A DNA stretch of 64,000 nt, from NCBI GenBank assembly GCA_036227345.1, contig CP109468.1, positions 3,162,001 to 3,226,000 on the forward strand, written 5' to 3'. Position 1 is the stretch's first letter, and each line of letters begins with the position of its first letter. Origin of the DNA: Streptomyces sp. NBC_01463. Its GTDB lineage: Bacteria; Actinomycetota; Actinomycetes; Streptomycetales; Streptomycetaceae. The notes below the pieces were generated by a model. It did no database searches and was not told the DNA's origin. It saw only the letters and a list, made by a program, of their open reading frames with translations. Below, in pieces: positions 20,004 through 31,457 of this stretch. The position numbers and the translations under genes are program-made.

Positions 20004-21146
20004 TCAGGCCGCGCCCACCACGTCCTTCTCCTCGGCGAAGTGGCACGCCGACTCGTGCGCGGCCGGTGTCGTCGAGGTCTTGAAGCGCTCGGGGATCGCC
20101 AGCAGCGGCATCTCCTCGGCGCACTTGGCCTCGGCCTTCCAGCAGCGGGTGCGGAAGCGGCAGCCCGACGGCGGGTTGGCCGGGGACGGGACGTCGCCGG
20201 TCAGGATGATCCGCTCGCGGCCCTCACGGGCCTCCGGGTCCGGAACCGGGACCGCCGACAGCAGCGCCTGGGTGTAGGGGTGCGTCGGGTGGTCGTAGAT
20301 CTGCGTGTCCGTACCGATCTCGGCCATCTTGCCGAGGTACATGACGCCGACCCGGTCCGAGATGTGCCGGACGATCGACAGGTCGTGCGCGATGAAGAGG
20401 TAGGAGAGGTTGAACTCGTCCTGGAGCTTCCCCATCAGGTTGATGACCTGGGCCTGCACCGACACGTCGAGCGCGGAGACCGGCTCGTCGCAGATGATGA
20501 TCTCCGGGTTGAGCGCGAGGCCGCGGGCGATGCCGATGCGCTGGCGCTGGCCGCCGGAGAACTGGTGCGGGTACCGGTTGATGTACTCCGGGTTGAGACC
20601 CACGACGTCGAGGAGCTCCTGCACCTTGCGGCGCCGGTCGCCCTTCGGGGCCACCTCGGGGTGGATGTCGTAGGGCTCGCCGATGATGTCGCCGACCGTC
20701 ATGCGCGGGTTGAGCGACGTGTACGGGTCCTGGAACACCATCTGGATGTTGCGGCGCACGGCCTTCAGCGCGCGGCCGGACAGCTTGGTGATGTCCTGGC
20801 CCTTGTAGAAGACCTCGCCGGCGGTGGCCCGCTCCAGCGTCATCAGGAGCTTGGCGACGGTGGACTTGCCACAGCCGGACTCGCCCACGATGCCGAGGGT
20901 CTCGCCCGCGTAGAGATCGAACGAGATCCCGTCCACGGCCTTGACCGCGCCGACCTGCTTCTTGAACAGGATGCCCTGGGTCAGCGGGAAGTGCTTGACC
21001 AGGTTGCGGACCTGGAGGATCGGCTCGCCCTGCGACACCGGTGCGTCGATGGCGGCTACGGCCTCCGCCTCGGTTGCCGCGTCGACCGTCTCCACCTCGG
21101 AGACGTTCGGGGTGGCGTCCACGGGCTCCTTCTTGATGTCAGCCAT
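20004..21146 (-). CDS. peptide ABC importer ATPase, DppF/OppF type (cluster 3)
   Basis: A 380-aa ATPase; Walker A GESGCGKST (88-96), signature FSGGQRQR, Walker B ICDEPVSALD and C-terminal CRFRTRCWKA. Its N-terminal 40 residues are acidic. It is a close paralogue of the ATPase at 4537-5961, with runs of 65 and 79 identical nucleotides in the catalytic core, but lacks the Glu-Ala tail. The start overlaps the DppD-type gene by 8 nt. Last gene of the operon, followed by a strong terminator. Confidence 0.94.
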   Translation of the reverse strand: MADIKKEPVDATPNVSEVETVDAATEAEAVAAIDAPVSQGEPILQVRNLVKHFPLTQGILFKKQVGAVKAVDGISFDLYAGETLGIVGESGCGKSTVAKLLMTLERATAGEVFYKGQDITKLSGRALKAVRRNIQMVFQDPYTSLNPRMTVGDIIGEPYDIHPEVAPKGDRRRKVQELLDVVGLNPEYINRYPHQFSGGQRQRIGIARGLALNPEIIICDEPVSALDVSVQAQVINLMGKLQDEFNLSYLFIAHDLSIVRHISDRVGVMYLGKMAEIGTDTQIYDHPTHPYTQALLSAVPVPDPEAREGRERIILTGDVPSPANPPSGCRFRTRCWKAEAKCAEEMPLLAIPERFKTSTTPAAHESACHFAEEKDVVGAA

Positions 21147-22197
21147 GGATCGTCTCCTTCCAGAAGTGACAGGCGCTGCCGCGGCCGGCCAGCTCGGTGC
21201 CGTCCTGCTCGGTCACCGGCGAGATCGCCGGGACGTCCGTACGGCAGATGTCCTGCGCCATGGTGCAGCGCGGGTTGAAGGCACAACCCGTCGGCACGTG
21301 GAGCAGGTTGGGCGGCAGGCCCTTGATCGCGAAGAGCTCCTGGCCCTTCTGGTCGAGGCGCGGGATCGACTCCAGCAGACCCTTGGTGTACGGGTGCGCC
21401 GGGCGCTTGTAGATCTCGTGCACCGGAGCGGTCTCGACGATCCGGCCCGCGTACATGACCGCGATCTTGTCGGCGACGTCCGCGACGACACCGAGGTCGT
21501 GCGTGATCAGGATCAGGCCCATGTGGTACTCGCGCTGGAGCTCCGCGAGCAGGTCCATGACCTGGGCCTGGACGGTCACGTCGAGCGCGGTGGTCGGCTC
21601 GTCCGCGATGATCAGGTCCGGCTCCAGGGCCAGCGCCATGGCGATCATGATGCGCTGACGCATACCGCCGGAGAACTGGTGCGGGTAGTCCGCGACCCGG
21701 GCCGCGGCGGCCGGGATCTTGACCTGGTCCATCAGCTCGATGGCCCTGGCGCGGGCTTCCTTCTTGGACAGGCCCTGGTGGACCCGGAACATCTCGCCGA
21801 GCTGGTAGCCGACGGTGAGGACCGGGTTCAGCGAGGAGAGCGCGTCCTGGAAGATCATCGCGATCTTCTGGCCGCGGATCTTCCGGCGCTCCTCGTAGGA
21901 CATCTTGAGCATGTCCTGGCCGCGGAACAGGATCTCGCCCTGCGGGATCCTGCCCGGCGGCATGTCGAGGATGCCCATGATGGCCTGCGCCGTCACGGAC
22001 TTGCCGGAGCCGGACTCACCGAGAACGGCGAGGGTCTCCCCGGCGTTCACGCTGTAGTTGACACCGTTGACCGCCTTGGCCACACCGTCGCGGGTGTGGA
22101 ACTCCACGTGCAGGTCACGGACATCGAGCAGGGGGCCGACATAGTCGTCACCCGAGCGTGCGGACGGGATTTCGGCGGTCTTGTTGATGGTGGCCAC
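21139..22197 (-). CDS. peptide ABC importer ATPase, DppD type (cluster 3)
   Basis: A 352-aa ATPase; Walker A GESGSGKS (60-67), FSGGMRQR, IIADEPTTALD, ITHDLG. The last part holds CAFNPRCTMAQDIC and a final SACHFW. It has about 20 extra N-terminal residues relative to the cluster 1 copy, with which it is otherwise nearly collinear. It begins 11 nt after the DppC-type gene and overlaps the DppF-type gene by 8 nt. Confidence 0.95.
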   Translation of the reverse strand: MATINKTAEIPSARSGDDYVGPLLDVRDLHVEFHTRDGVAKAVNGVNYSVNAGETLAVLGESGSGKSVTAQAIMGILDMPPGRIPQGEILFRGQDMLKMSYEERRKIRGQKIAMIFQDALSSLNPVLTVGYQLGEMFRVHQGLSKKEARARAIELMDQVKIPAAAARVADYPHQFSGGMRQRIMIAMALALEPDLIIADEPTTALDVTVQAQVMDLLAELQREYHMGLILITHDLGVVADVADKIAVMYAGRIVETAPVHEIYKRPAHPYTKGLLESIPRLDQKGQELFAIKGLPPNLLHVPTGCAFNPRCTMAQDICRTDVPAISPVTEQDGTELAGRGSACHFWKETIHG

Positions 22198-22208
22198 GTT
22201 CGCCCTCC

Positions 22209-23159
22209 TTATCGCGACTTCGGATCGAGGGCGTTACGGACGGCTTCGCCGAGCATGATGAACGCCAGAACGGTGATGCTGAGCATGATCGACGGGTACA
22301 GCAGGATGTGCTGTGCGACGCGGATCTGGGCGGCGCCACCGGAGATGTCCATGCCCCACGAGATCGTCGGGTCGGCGAGACCCAGACCCAGGTAGGACAG
22401 GGTCGCCTCGGCGGAGATGTAGACACCGAGCGAGATGGTGGCGACCACGATCACCGGGGCCATGGCGTTGGGCAGGATGTGCCGGAAGAGGATCCGGTTG
22501 GTACCCGCGCCCAGCGCTCTGGCCGCCTGCACGTAGTCCGACTGCTTGATCACGATCACCGCACCGCGCATCACTCGCGCGATCTGCGTCCAGCCGAGGA
22601 ACGCCAGGGCGAAGATGACCACCCAGACCTTCCGCTCGGTGAACGCCTGGAGGACGACCATGGCACCCAGCAGGAACGGGATGCCGAGGAAGACGTTGGT
22701 GAAGAAACCGGAGAGCAGGGCGTCGACCCAGCCGCCGAAGTAACCGGCGAGCATGCCGATCAGGCCGCCGAACAGCGTCACCAGGAGGGTGACGCAGACG
22801 CCGACGGTGATCGATGCGCGGGTGCCGTAGATGACACGCGCGTAGACGCTGTGGCCCTGGCCGTCGTAACCGAGCCAGCCCTCGGAGCCGATCTTGCTCA
22901 GCTCCGGCTTGCCCAGGTAGTGGTGCACCAGGTCGGCGGAGGTGGGCGAGGCACTCGTGAACAGGCTGGGGAATACGGCCATCACCAGCAGGATCACGAT
23001 CAGTACCGACGAGATGATGAAGTACCAGTTGGTACGCAGGTCCCGCCAGGCGTCGCCCCAGAGGCTGCGGGCCTTGTCCGCCTTCACGGTCGCCGACGGG
23101 TCCGCGATGGGCGTCTTGGCGTCCTCGGGCGCGGGGACTGTCTTGGTCGCGTCAGGCAT
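22209..23159 (-). CDS. peptide ABC importer permease, DppC type (cluster 3)
   Basis: A 316-aa permease with a hydrophilic N-terminal segment, first helix FIISSVLIVILLVMAVFPSL, an external loop, and the BPD_transp_1 domain with coupling loop ARALGAGTNRILFRHILPNA. It ends in ALDPKSR. The start overlaps the DppB-type stop by 8 nt, the same overlap as in cluster 1. Confidence 0.94.
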   Translation of the reverse strand: MPDATKTVPAPEDAKTPIADPSATVKADKARSLWGDAWRDLRTNWYFIISSVLIVILLVMAVFPSLFTSASPTSADLVHHYLGKPELSKIGSEGWLGYDGQGHSVYARVIYGTRASITVGVCVTLLVTLFGGLIGMLAGYFGGWVDALLSGFFTNVFLGIPFLLGAMVVLQAFTERKVWVVIFALAFLGWTQIARVMRGAVIVIKQSDYVQAARALGAGTNRILFRHILPNAMAPVIVVATISLGVYISAEATLSYLGLGLADPTISWGMDISGGAAQIRVAQHILLYPSIMLSITVLAFIMLGEAVRNALDPKSR

Positions 23160-24084
23160 AACGGATCCTCGGGTCCAGGACCGCGTACAGCAGGTCGACG
23201 ATGAGGCTCATGAAGAGGTAGACGAGCACCAGGATCGTGACGAGGCCGACGAGGGTCGTGCCTTCGCGCTTCTGGATGGACTCGTAGATCGTGCCGCCGA
23301 TGCCCTTGACGTTGAAGAGGCCCTCGGTGACGACCGCGCCGCCCATCAGGGCACCGAGGTCGGTGCCGAGGAAGGTGATGACGGGGATCAGCGAGTTGCG
23401 CATCAGGTGCACACCGATGATGCGTCGCTTGGGAAGACCCTTGGCGATGGCGGTGCGCATGTAGTCCGAGCGAAGGTTCTCGGCCATCGTGGTGCGGGTG
23501 AGCCTCGCTACGTACGCGAGTGAGAGCGACCCCAGCACGATGGCGGGCGCCAGCAGTTCGCTCCACTTCGCATCGCCGGAGACGTTCGGATCGATCCAGC
23601 CGAGCTGGAAGGCGAACACCGTCTTGATGATGAAGCCGAGGACGAACACCGGGATCGAGATGATCAGCAGGGTGAAGACCAGGACCACGTTGTCGGTGAG
23701 CCGGCCGGCTCGCAGACCGGCGGCGATGCCGAGCCCGATGCCGACGACGATCTCGATGACGAACGCCATGCCGGCAAGCCGGAGGGTGACGGGGAACGCG
23801 TCGCCGAGGACGTCCGTGACGGGACGTCCGCTGGCTATCTGATCACCGAAATCGAAATGCAGGACGATGCCTGTCATGTAATTCCAGTACTGCTGCAGAA
23901 TCGGCTGATCGAGCCCGTGCTCGTGGCGAAGTCTCGCCAGCGTCGCGGGGTCGACACCCTTGTCCCCGAAGAGCCCGCGCACGGGGTCGCCGGGCAGCGT
24001 GTAGACCATCAGGAAGATCAGCAGGGTTGTCCCGAGGAAGACCGGGATCATCTGGAGCAGTCGTCGTGCGACATAGCGCCCCAT
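23152..24084 (-). CDS. peptide ABC importer permease, DppB type (cluster 3)
   Basis: A 310-aa permease beginning MGRYVARRLLQMIPVFLGTT. Two adjacent ATG codons (24087 and 24084) follow GGAGG; the second gives the better spacing and the same start as the cluster 1 DppB. An upstream in-frame start at 24183 would read through the intercistronic hairpin and is unlikely. The protein ends LDPRIRYA. External loop and coupling loop (RTAIAKGLPKRRIIGVH) are as expected for the family. Confidence 0.93.
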   Translation of the reverse strand: MGRYVARRLLQMIPVFLGTTLLIFLMVYTLPGDPVRGLFGDKGVDPATLARLRHEHGLDQPILQQYWNYMTGIVLHFDFGDQIASGRPVTDVLGDAFPVTLRLAGMAFVIEIVVGIGLGIAAGLRAGRLTDNVVLVFTLLIISIPVFVLGFIIKTVFAFQLGWIDPNVSGDAKWSELLAPAIVLGSLSLAYVARLTRTTMAENLRSDYMRTAIAKGLPKRRIIGVHLMRNSLIPVITFLGTDLGALMGGAVVTEGLFNVKGIGGTIYESIQKREGTTLVGLVTILVLVYLFMSLIVDLLYAVLDPRIRYA

Positions 24085-24118
24085 CATGCCTCCATGTAAT
24101 AGGCAAGCAGCAGCCGAC

Positions 24119-24174
24119 GGGCCCTCCCCCGCTCCGACTCCCCCTGTGGGGTCGTCGGTTGCGGTGAAGGGCCC
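24119..24174 (-). terminator. nested intercistronic hairpin between binding-protein and permease genes (cluster 3)
   Basis: Outer arms GGGCCCTCCCCCGC and GCGGTGAAGGGCCC (12 of 14 pairs) enclose an inner stem CCGAC...GTCGG with CCCC/GGGG. It sits in the 169-nt gap after the binding-protein gene, at the same place as the hairpin of cluster 1. Confidence 0.55.
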
Positions 24175-24253
24175 CCCGGCCACGGCGTGCGGACAGGCTC
24201 GGACCGTCTTTCGATGCCGGTCCCGCGCCTGCGCGCGGACTACGTAGGTGTGG

Positions 24254-25894
24254 TTACTTCTTGACTTCGACCTGCGTCAGGATCGGGTCGCCGTCCTGCG
24301 CGTAGTCCACGTTCTGGACCTTCTCCGAGTAACCGGCGTTGACCTTGTAGTACCAGAGCGGGATGGAGGGCATGTAGTTCACCAGCTCCTTCTCGATCTT
24401 CTGGTACGCCGCGACCGACTCGTCGAGCGAAGCCGCGGAGTCGGCCTTCTTGATCTCCGCGTCCAGCGCCTTGTTGGAGAAGTCACCCTGGTTACCGGCG
24501 GCACCGGTACGGAACAGGTCCGAGATGAAGTTCGCGTTCACCGGGTAGTCGAGCACCCAGCCGGAACGGTAGAGGGACTTGACCTCCTTGGCGTCACGCG
24601 CGTTCGTGTCGGCCTGGAAGTCGGCCTTCGAGTCGGTGACGCACTTGACGCCGGTCGACTGCGTGATGCTGTTGCAGACCGCCTCGACCCATTCCTTGTG
24701 GCCGCCGTCGGCGTTGAACTGGATCGAGATCTTGTTGCCCGGAACGCCGCCACCCTCCTTGATGAGGGCCTTGGCCTTGGCCGGGTCGTACTTGGTGACG
24801 TCGCCCGTGGCGTCCTTCTGGAAGCCGAGGACGCCCTGCGCCACCCAGCCGGTCGCCGGCTCACGCGTGCCCTGGAGCACGGTCTTCGTGATGGTGGCGC
24901 GGTCGATGCCCATGGACAGACCCTGGATGACCTTGGGGTCGATGCCCTTGAACTGCTTGGTGTAGAACGCGACGGCGATCGTCTGGATGGCCGAGTACGG
25001 CTTGTCCACGGCGCGGTCACCGAGGTCGGACCGGTAGACCGGGAGGTCCTTCGGGCCGATCTGGCGCAGCACGTCGACGTTGCCGGACTTCAGGTCCTCG
25101 TAGGCGGTCTCCAGGGTGGTGTAGTTCTTGAAGACCACACCGCCGTTCTTCGCCTTGTCGAGACCCTTGTAGTCGTCGTTGCGGACGACCTTGATCTGCT
25201 TCTTGTGGTCCCAGCTGACGAACTTGTACGCGCCGTTGCCGACCGGCTTCTCGCCGGCCGCCTTCGGGTCGGCGTAGAAGGACTCGGGCAGCGGGGAGAA
25301 GACCGTGTAGCCGAGCTTGTACGAGAAGTACGGGAGCGGGGCGTTGAGCTCGATGGTGAACGTGTAGTCGTCCACCTTCTTCAGACCGGACATGACGTCC
25401 GACTTCGGCTTGGCCTTGGCGTCCTCGGGGTGGACGTCGGAGAAGCCCTTGATGTCGCCGAACCAGGACGCGTTGGTCTGGTTGTTCTTGATGTTGGCGG
25501 CCCAGTTCCAGGCCTTGATGTAGGACTCCGCCGTGACGGGCGTGCCGTCGTGGAACTTCCAGTCCTTCTTGAGCTTGACCGTCCAGAGCTTGCTGTCCTT
25601 GGTGTCGACAGACTCCGCGTTGATCATCTCAAGCTTGCCGGCCGGGTCATAGTCCACCAGCTGCGAGAAGATCGCGTCGGTGACGATGCTGCCGTTCGAT
25701 TCCATCGTGTTGGCCGGCTGCAGCGGGTTCTGCGGCTCACCGACCTCGACGGAGAAGATGCCGTCAGCATTGACAGCACCCTTGGCGCTGTCCTTGCCCT
25801 TGTCGGCGTCACTGTCGCCGCCGCCACAGGCAGTCGCAGCCAGGGCGATGATGGCCGCTCCCGCGACCCACTTGGCGCTCTTGGCACCACGCAT
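24254..25894 (-). CDS. peptide-binding lipoprotein, SBP family 5 (cluster 3)
   Basis: A 546-aa DppA/OppA-type lipoprotein. The ATG at 25894 is preceded by AGGAGG at 6 nt, so I prefer it to upstream ATGs. The lipobox LAATAC gives Cys23, followed by GGGDSDADKGKDSAKG, a flexible linker. The mature domain shows PQNPLQPANTMESNG and WKFHDGTPVTAESYIKAWNW, aligned with the cluster 1 protein. First gene of cluster 3. Ligand unknown. Confidence 0.95.
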   Translation of the reverse strand: MRGAKSAKWVAGAAIIALAATACGGGDSDADKGKDSAKGAVNADGIFSVEVGEPQNPLQPANTMESNGSIVTDAIFSQLVDYDPAGKLEMINAESVDTKDSKLWTVKLKKDWKFHDGTPVTAESYIKAWNWAANIKNNQTNASWFGDIKGFSDVHPEDAKAKPKSDVMSGLKKVDDYTFTIELNAPLPYFSYKLGYTVFSPLPESFYADPKAAGEKPVGNGAYKFVSWDHKKQIKVVRNDDYKGLDKAKNGGVVFKNYTTLETAYEDLKSGNVDVLRQIGPKDLPVYRSDLGDRAVDKPYSAIQTIAVAFYTKQFKGIDPKVIQGLSMGIDRATITKTVLQGTREPATGWVAQGVLGFQKDATGDVTKYDPAKAKALIKEGGGVPGNKISIQFNADGGHKEWVEAVCNSITQSTGVKCVTDSKADFQADTNARDAKEVKSLYRSGWVLDYPVNANFISDLFRTGAAGNQGDFSNKALDAEIKKADSAASLDESVAAYQKIEKELVNYMPSIPLWYYKVNAGYSEKVQNVDYAQDGDPILTQVEVKK

Positions 25895-26369
25895 GGGTTT
25901 CCTCCTCATGAGTCCACTTTTGACTACAAGAAGGGCACTGGGTCGATACACCGACACCCCTGACGGTGATCGTTTCAGTGCCCTTAGTGTGCTCGTGAGT
26001 CGGCACTCCCCACAGTGCGTGACCCATTGACCCGAGCTCAATGGAGCCAACTATTAAGTACGACTGGGCTGTAAACCACACTTAAAGGGTCTCGGTTTGA
26101 CAACATCCGTCACTCGTGTGGACCGAAATCCGGACAAACTAATCCCAGACAGACACCCCCGAAACGGACTGTTAACACATGTTTCGGAGAGCGACGCCCG
26201 ATAATCGGACATCCCTGTCTCATATTCCGGACGGTGCGAGCGGAAAACGGGTTGACCAAAGGCCGGAGCCCCCACAGTGTCTGTGAGGGCCCCGGCCTTC
26301 TGCAATGCCTGCTGCTGACGGATCGTCGGCCGAAAACGGCCTACCGCGCGACCGGCGGAATGTGCAGCG
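25895..26369. other. intergenic region upstream of cluster 3 and downstream of typA
   Basis: About 475 nt with no credible gene. The part at 26030-26220 is unusually AT-rich for this genome and probably holds the cluster 3 promoter, but I could not assign -35 and -10 boxes firmly. The end near 26260-26298 holds the typA terminator. Confidence 0.55.
26260..26298 (-). terminator. hairpin terminator of typA
   Basis: Arms of 18 nt (26260-26277 and 26281-26298) pair at 16 positions around a TGT loop; the ends read AGGCCGG and CCGGCCT. It lies 71 nt beyond the typA stop on the minus strand. No long T-run follows. Confidence 0.75.
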
Positions 26370-28244
<1,875 letters not shown>

Positions 28245-28742
28245 GGGTGGCTTGCGCTTCTCTCGGATCGGGGATTCAGGCGTCTTAGTCGGTCTTGAGT
28301 CCTCGTACGCCCGCCGGGCGGACGCGCCACGGCTACAGCCCATGGTACGGGGCGGGCGCCACTGCGGCTTCCCGGGCAAGTCTTACCGGCCACGGGACGG
28401 GCGCCACGCCTCGTCCGGTGTGCATCGACGGTCCCGCGTCCGCTTCAGGTTTCCGCCCCCGTGATCAGTTCTTCCGGTGGAATTCACCGGTGTCGTGGCC
28501 ACGGTCCCCCGGGCGGACGGGACGGACGCGGGTCGTGTGCAACGCCGGAGGTGGGGCTCCGGTGCTGCGGCTCCGAGGGGGATCGGAGCGGACCTCCGCG
28601 GCGCGACCGCCGGGGTTGGGGCCCCGGGATCGGGTGGCGGGTCGGTCACCCGGGTCAGCAGGTGGGCACAGCCTTGCCCGCCGACAGGTCGGCGGGCAAG
28701 GGAATTGAGCCAGTTCTGAGCTTTCGGTCCTGCGCTGACCTG
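28245..28742. other. intergenic region between typA and the orphan binding-protein gene
   Basis: About 498 nt. The open frames here have no ribosome sites and no recognisable domains. It should contain the typA promoter; the only clear element is the hairpin at 28672-28701. Confidence 0.55.
28672..28701 (-). terminator. 14-bp perfect hairpin downstream of the orphan binding-protein gene
   Basis: CCTTGCCCGCCGAC and its reverse complement with a 2-nt centre. It is 42 nt past the stop on the minus strand. No T-run, as is common in Streptomyces terminators. Confidence 0.75.
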
Positions 28743-31118
28743 CTACTTCTTCGTGTTGGCCGGGGCGCCGGCGGACTGCGCCTTCTTGAAACCGATGTCC
28801 TGGTAGTGCGGAACCCCGAAGCCGAAGGCGCCGACGTTCACGAGCTTCTTATCCGCCGCGACCAGCTGCGGGCGCTGGTAGAGAGGAATCGATCCTGCAG
28901 CGGCCCAGATCCGGGCGTCCGCCTGCTTCATCAGGTCCTTGGCCGTGCCCTCGTCGAGCTCCGAGACCGCCTGGTCGAAGAGCTGGTCGATGTGGTCCGT
29001 GCCGACCCGGCTGTAGTTCTGCTCGACGAGCAGCGAGCCGTCGGTGGCGGGCACCGGCTTGGCGAAGATCGGGCGGTCGTCCGTGGCCGGGTAGGCCGTG
29101 GCGGGCCAGGAGTACAGCGCCAGGTCGTAGTCGCCGGAAGCGACGTGGTCCTGGAAGTAGCTGTCGTCGGAGACCTTGGTGATCTCGGTACGGATCCCGA
29201 TCGTGTCGAGCATGGCCGCGATCTTGTCGCCGACGCTGCGCAGGGACTCGGAGCCCGGTCCCGACGGCAGGACGAAGCGCAGGGTCAGCGGCTTGCCGTC
29301 CTTGCCGAGCGGACCGCGGGCCGAGTCGGGGGCCTGGGCGGGGGCCGCGGTGCCGACCGGGGCGTAGGCGCCGGCGGCGCCGCCGGGCTGCCGGTCCTGG
29401 GCCGTGATCCGGGCCGGTGCGTCCTCGGAGGTGCCCGTCTCGCCCAGGTGTCCGGCCTGGCGCAGCAGGGCGGCGCTCTGGACGGCCGCGGCGGGGGCGG
29501 GGGCGATGACGTGGGTGGCGGCGCCCCCGGCCGCACCGGGCTTGTCGTCGTCGCCGACGATGTAGAGGCCGTCGTCCTTGGCGGGCTCGCGGCGGGCGGC
29601 GTCGTTGGTCTTGCCGTCGTCCTTCGCGCCGCCGGCGCTCTCCTCGGCCTTCTTCTCCGTCTTCTTCTCCTCGGCCTTTCCGGCGCCCTTCTGCTTCTCG
29701 CCCTCGCTGCCCGCCTTGGTGCCGTCCGTCTTCTTGGCGGCGCCCTCGCGCGTCCAGCCCGCGTCGGCCAGCAGCGCCTGGGCCTCCTTGGTGTCCTGGC
29801 TGCCGAGTGCCGCGCTGCCGTCCTTGTACGCGGGCTGCCCGGCGAGGGCCACGTGGCTGCCGAGCGGTTCCGCGGGCAGGCCGAGCGGCTTGAGCACGGT
29901 GTCGACGAGTTCCTGGCGGTCCAGGGCGCGGGCGACCGCGCGCCGCACCCGGTCGTCGGCGAGCGGTCCGCTCTCGCCGTTCAGCGCGAGCTGGGTGTAG
30001 GCGGGCTCCAGGGACTTGCGGACGGCGTAGCCGCGCAGGTCGCTCTGCTCGGCGGCGTACGCCTTGGCCGCCTCGGCCTTGTCGTCCCTGGCCTTCTGCG
30101 CCTCCTCGGCCACGTCCTCGTCGGAGCCGTGGGCCAGGGCCCAGGAGCGCAGGGCGGCGGCCGGGGTGAGGTCGGAGCCGGGGCCGTGGGCGGGGGGTGC
30201 GCCGTTGGCTCCGCCGGCGCCGGTGTCCCGGGCGGCCTGGACGATGCGGTGGGCGGCCGCCGCGTCGATGTCGGCGACGTCGACCTTCCCCTCGGTCAGC
30301 GCCTCGGTGCGGTCCTGCGGCTCGACCGTCCTGAAGACCAGCGAGTCGAGCTTGGCCGGACTGCCCCACCAGCGCGGGTTGCGGGTCAGCGTGACCGAGC
30401 CCGACTCCTTGTCGACGGTGCGCAGCCGGAACGGTCCCGCCGTGGCCTTGATCGTGGCGCGGGCGCCGTCGTTGAAGGCGTCCGGGGAGCCGGTCACCTG
30501 CTTCGGGTAGAGCGGGGAGAAGAGGGAGCGCCAGTCCGCGTACGGCTTGGCGAAGGTGACCTTGACCTCCAGGTCGTCGGCGCCGCGCTCGATCTTCTCG
30601 ATGCGCTCGTAGCCGGCGTTGCGGGCCGTCCAGAACGCGGAGTCCTTGCCGCTCAGGGCGCGCCACTGGGCGACGAAGTCGGGGGCCCCGATCTCCCGGC
30701 CGTCGCTCCAGACCGCCTGCTGGTTCAGCCGGTAGAGCACGACCTGCCGGGGCTCGGTGTCGACCACCTTCGCGGACTCCAGGTAGTCCGGGTTGAGCTG
30801 CGGCCGGCCCTTGGCGTCCAGCGGGAAGAGCGTCGGCAGCAGGGCGCCGGTGATCCGGGTGGTGGCGCTGTCGGCGTCCGCCTGGAAGGCGTTGAGGGTG
30901 GCGGGCATCGCGTCGATCGCCCAGTTGACCGTGCCGCCGTCGGCGACCTGGGCGCGGGCGGCCGGTGCGATGTCCTGCGGGACGACCGCGGCGGCGGTGG
31001 CCTCGTCGTTGCCCGAGCTGCAGCCGGCCAGGGCGGGGAGGGCGAGCACCCCGGTGGTGAGGAGTGCGAGCGAGCGGCGCTTTCGGGATGTCCCGCGCGG
31101 GACGCCGACGTGGGACAT
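28743..31118 (-). CDS. orphan SBP family 5 peptide-binding lipoprotein with charged insert
   Basis: A 791-aa solute-binding lipoprotein, much longer than the usual 530-600 aa. The signal peptide ends in LAGC (Cys33). The N-terminal lobe (TVNWAIDAMPATLNAFQADA) and C-terminal lobe (KPLTLRFVLPSGPGSESL onward) match the family, but roughly residues 455-605 are a Lys/Glu-rich then Ala/Pro/Gly-rich low-complexity insert between them. The ATG has GGAGG 8 nt upstream. No permease or ATPase gene is adjacent, so it may use one of the nearby importers or act as a receptor. Confidence 0.88.
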   Translation of the reverse strand: MSHVGVPRGTSRKRRSLALLTTGVLALPALAGCSSGNDEATAAAVVPQDIAPAARAQVADGGTVNWAIDAMPATLNAFQADADSATTRITGALLPTLFPLDAKGRPQLNPDYLESAKVVDTEPRQVVLYRLNQQAVWSDGREIGAPDFVAQWRALSGKDSAFWTARNAGYERIEKIERGADDLEVKVTFAKPYADWRSLFSPLYPKQVTGSPDAFNDGARATIKATAGPFRLRTVDKESGSVTLTRNPRWWGSPAKLDSLVFRTVEPQDRTEALTEGKVDVADIDAAAAHRIVQAARDTGAGGANGAPPAHGPGSDLTPAAALRSWALAHGSDEDVAEEAQKARDDKAEAAKAYAAEQSDLRGYAVRKSLEPAYTQLALNGESGPLADDRVRRAVARALDRQELVDTVLKPLGLPAEPLGSHVALAGQPAYKDGSAALGSQDTKEAQALLADAGWTREGAAKKTDGTKAGSEGEKQKGAGKAEEKKTEKKAEESAGGAKDDGKTNDAARREPAKDDGLYIVGDDDKPGAAGGAATHVIAPAPAAAVQSAALLRQAGHLGETGTSEDAPARITAQDRQPGGAAGAYAPVGTAAPAQAPDSARGPLGKDGKPLTLRFVLPSGPGSESLRSVGDKIAAMLDTIGIRTEITKVSDDSYFQDHVASGDYDLALYSWPATAYPATDDRPIFAKPVPATDGSLLVEQNYSRVGTDHIDQLFDQAVSELDEGTAKDLMKQADARIWAAAGSIPLYQRPQLVAADKKLVNVGAFGFGVPHYQDIGFKKAQSAGAPANTKK

Positions 31119-31457
31119 GGCTGATACCTCCGGGGACGGCCCGGCCCACCCTTACCCGAATGGGCCGGATTATGCGTGTTTGGTGGCATTTGCAGTTGAT
31201 CACACTGGTTCCGCCCGTCCACTGAAAGCGCCCACGCACGGGAGACCGCGCATGCACGGCGCTGACACGCCGAACCTCACCCGCGTGGCGGAGCGCCTGA
31301 ACCGGCCGGAACGGCCGGAAATCGATGCCCCGGGGGTCACGTACCACCCGCATCCGCAAGACAGGGCGGCCCGCTCCCTTCCCAACGGGGATGTGACGCG
31401 CGACACTCGCATGCGCATGAGCATGGCCACCCGCGACTGCGGAAGTGAGATCAAGTC
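31119..31457. other. divergent intergenic region before the succinate dehydrogenase operon
   Basis: About 339 nt with no gene. On the minus strand CATAAT (plus 31169-31174) is a good -10 box for the orphan binding-protein gene, with only a weak -35 upstream. No Rex-type or other known operator for the sdh operon was seen. Confidence 0.45.

Noticed and set aside
17278..26037. 15-mer CCCATTGACCCGAGC found at 17278 and 26023
   Set aside because: One or two shared 15-mers are expected by chance in 64 kb, and the surrounding sequences do not match.
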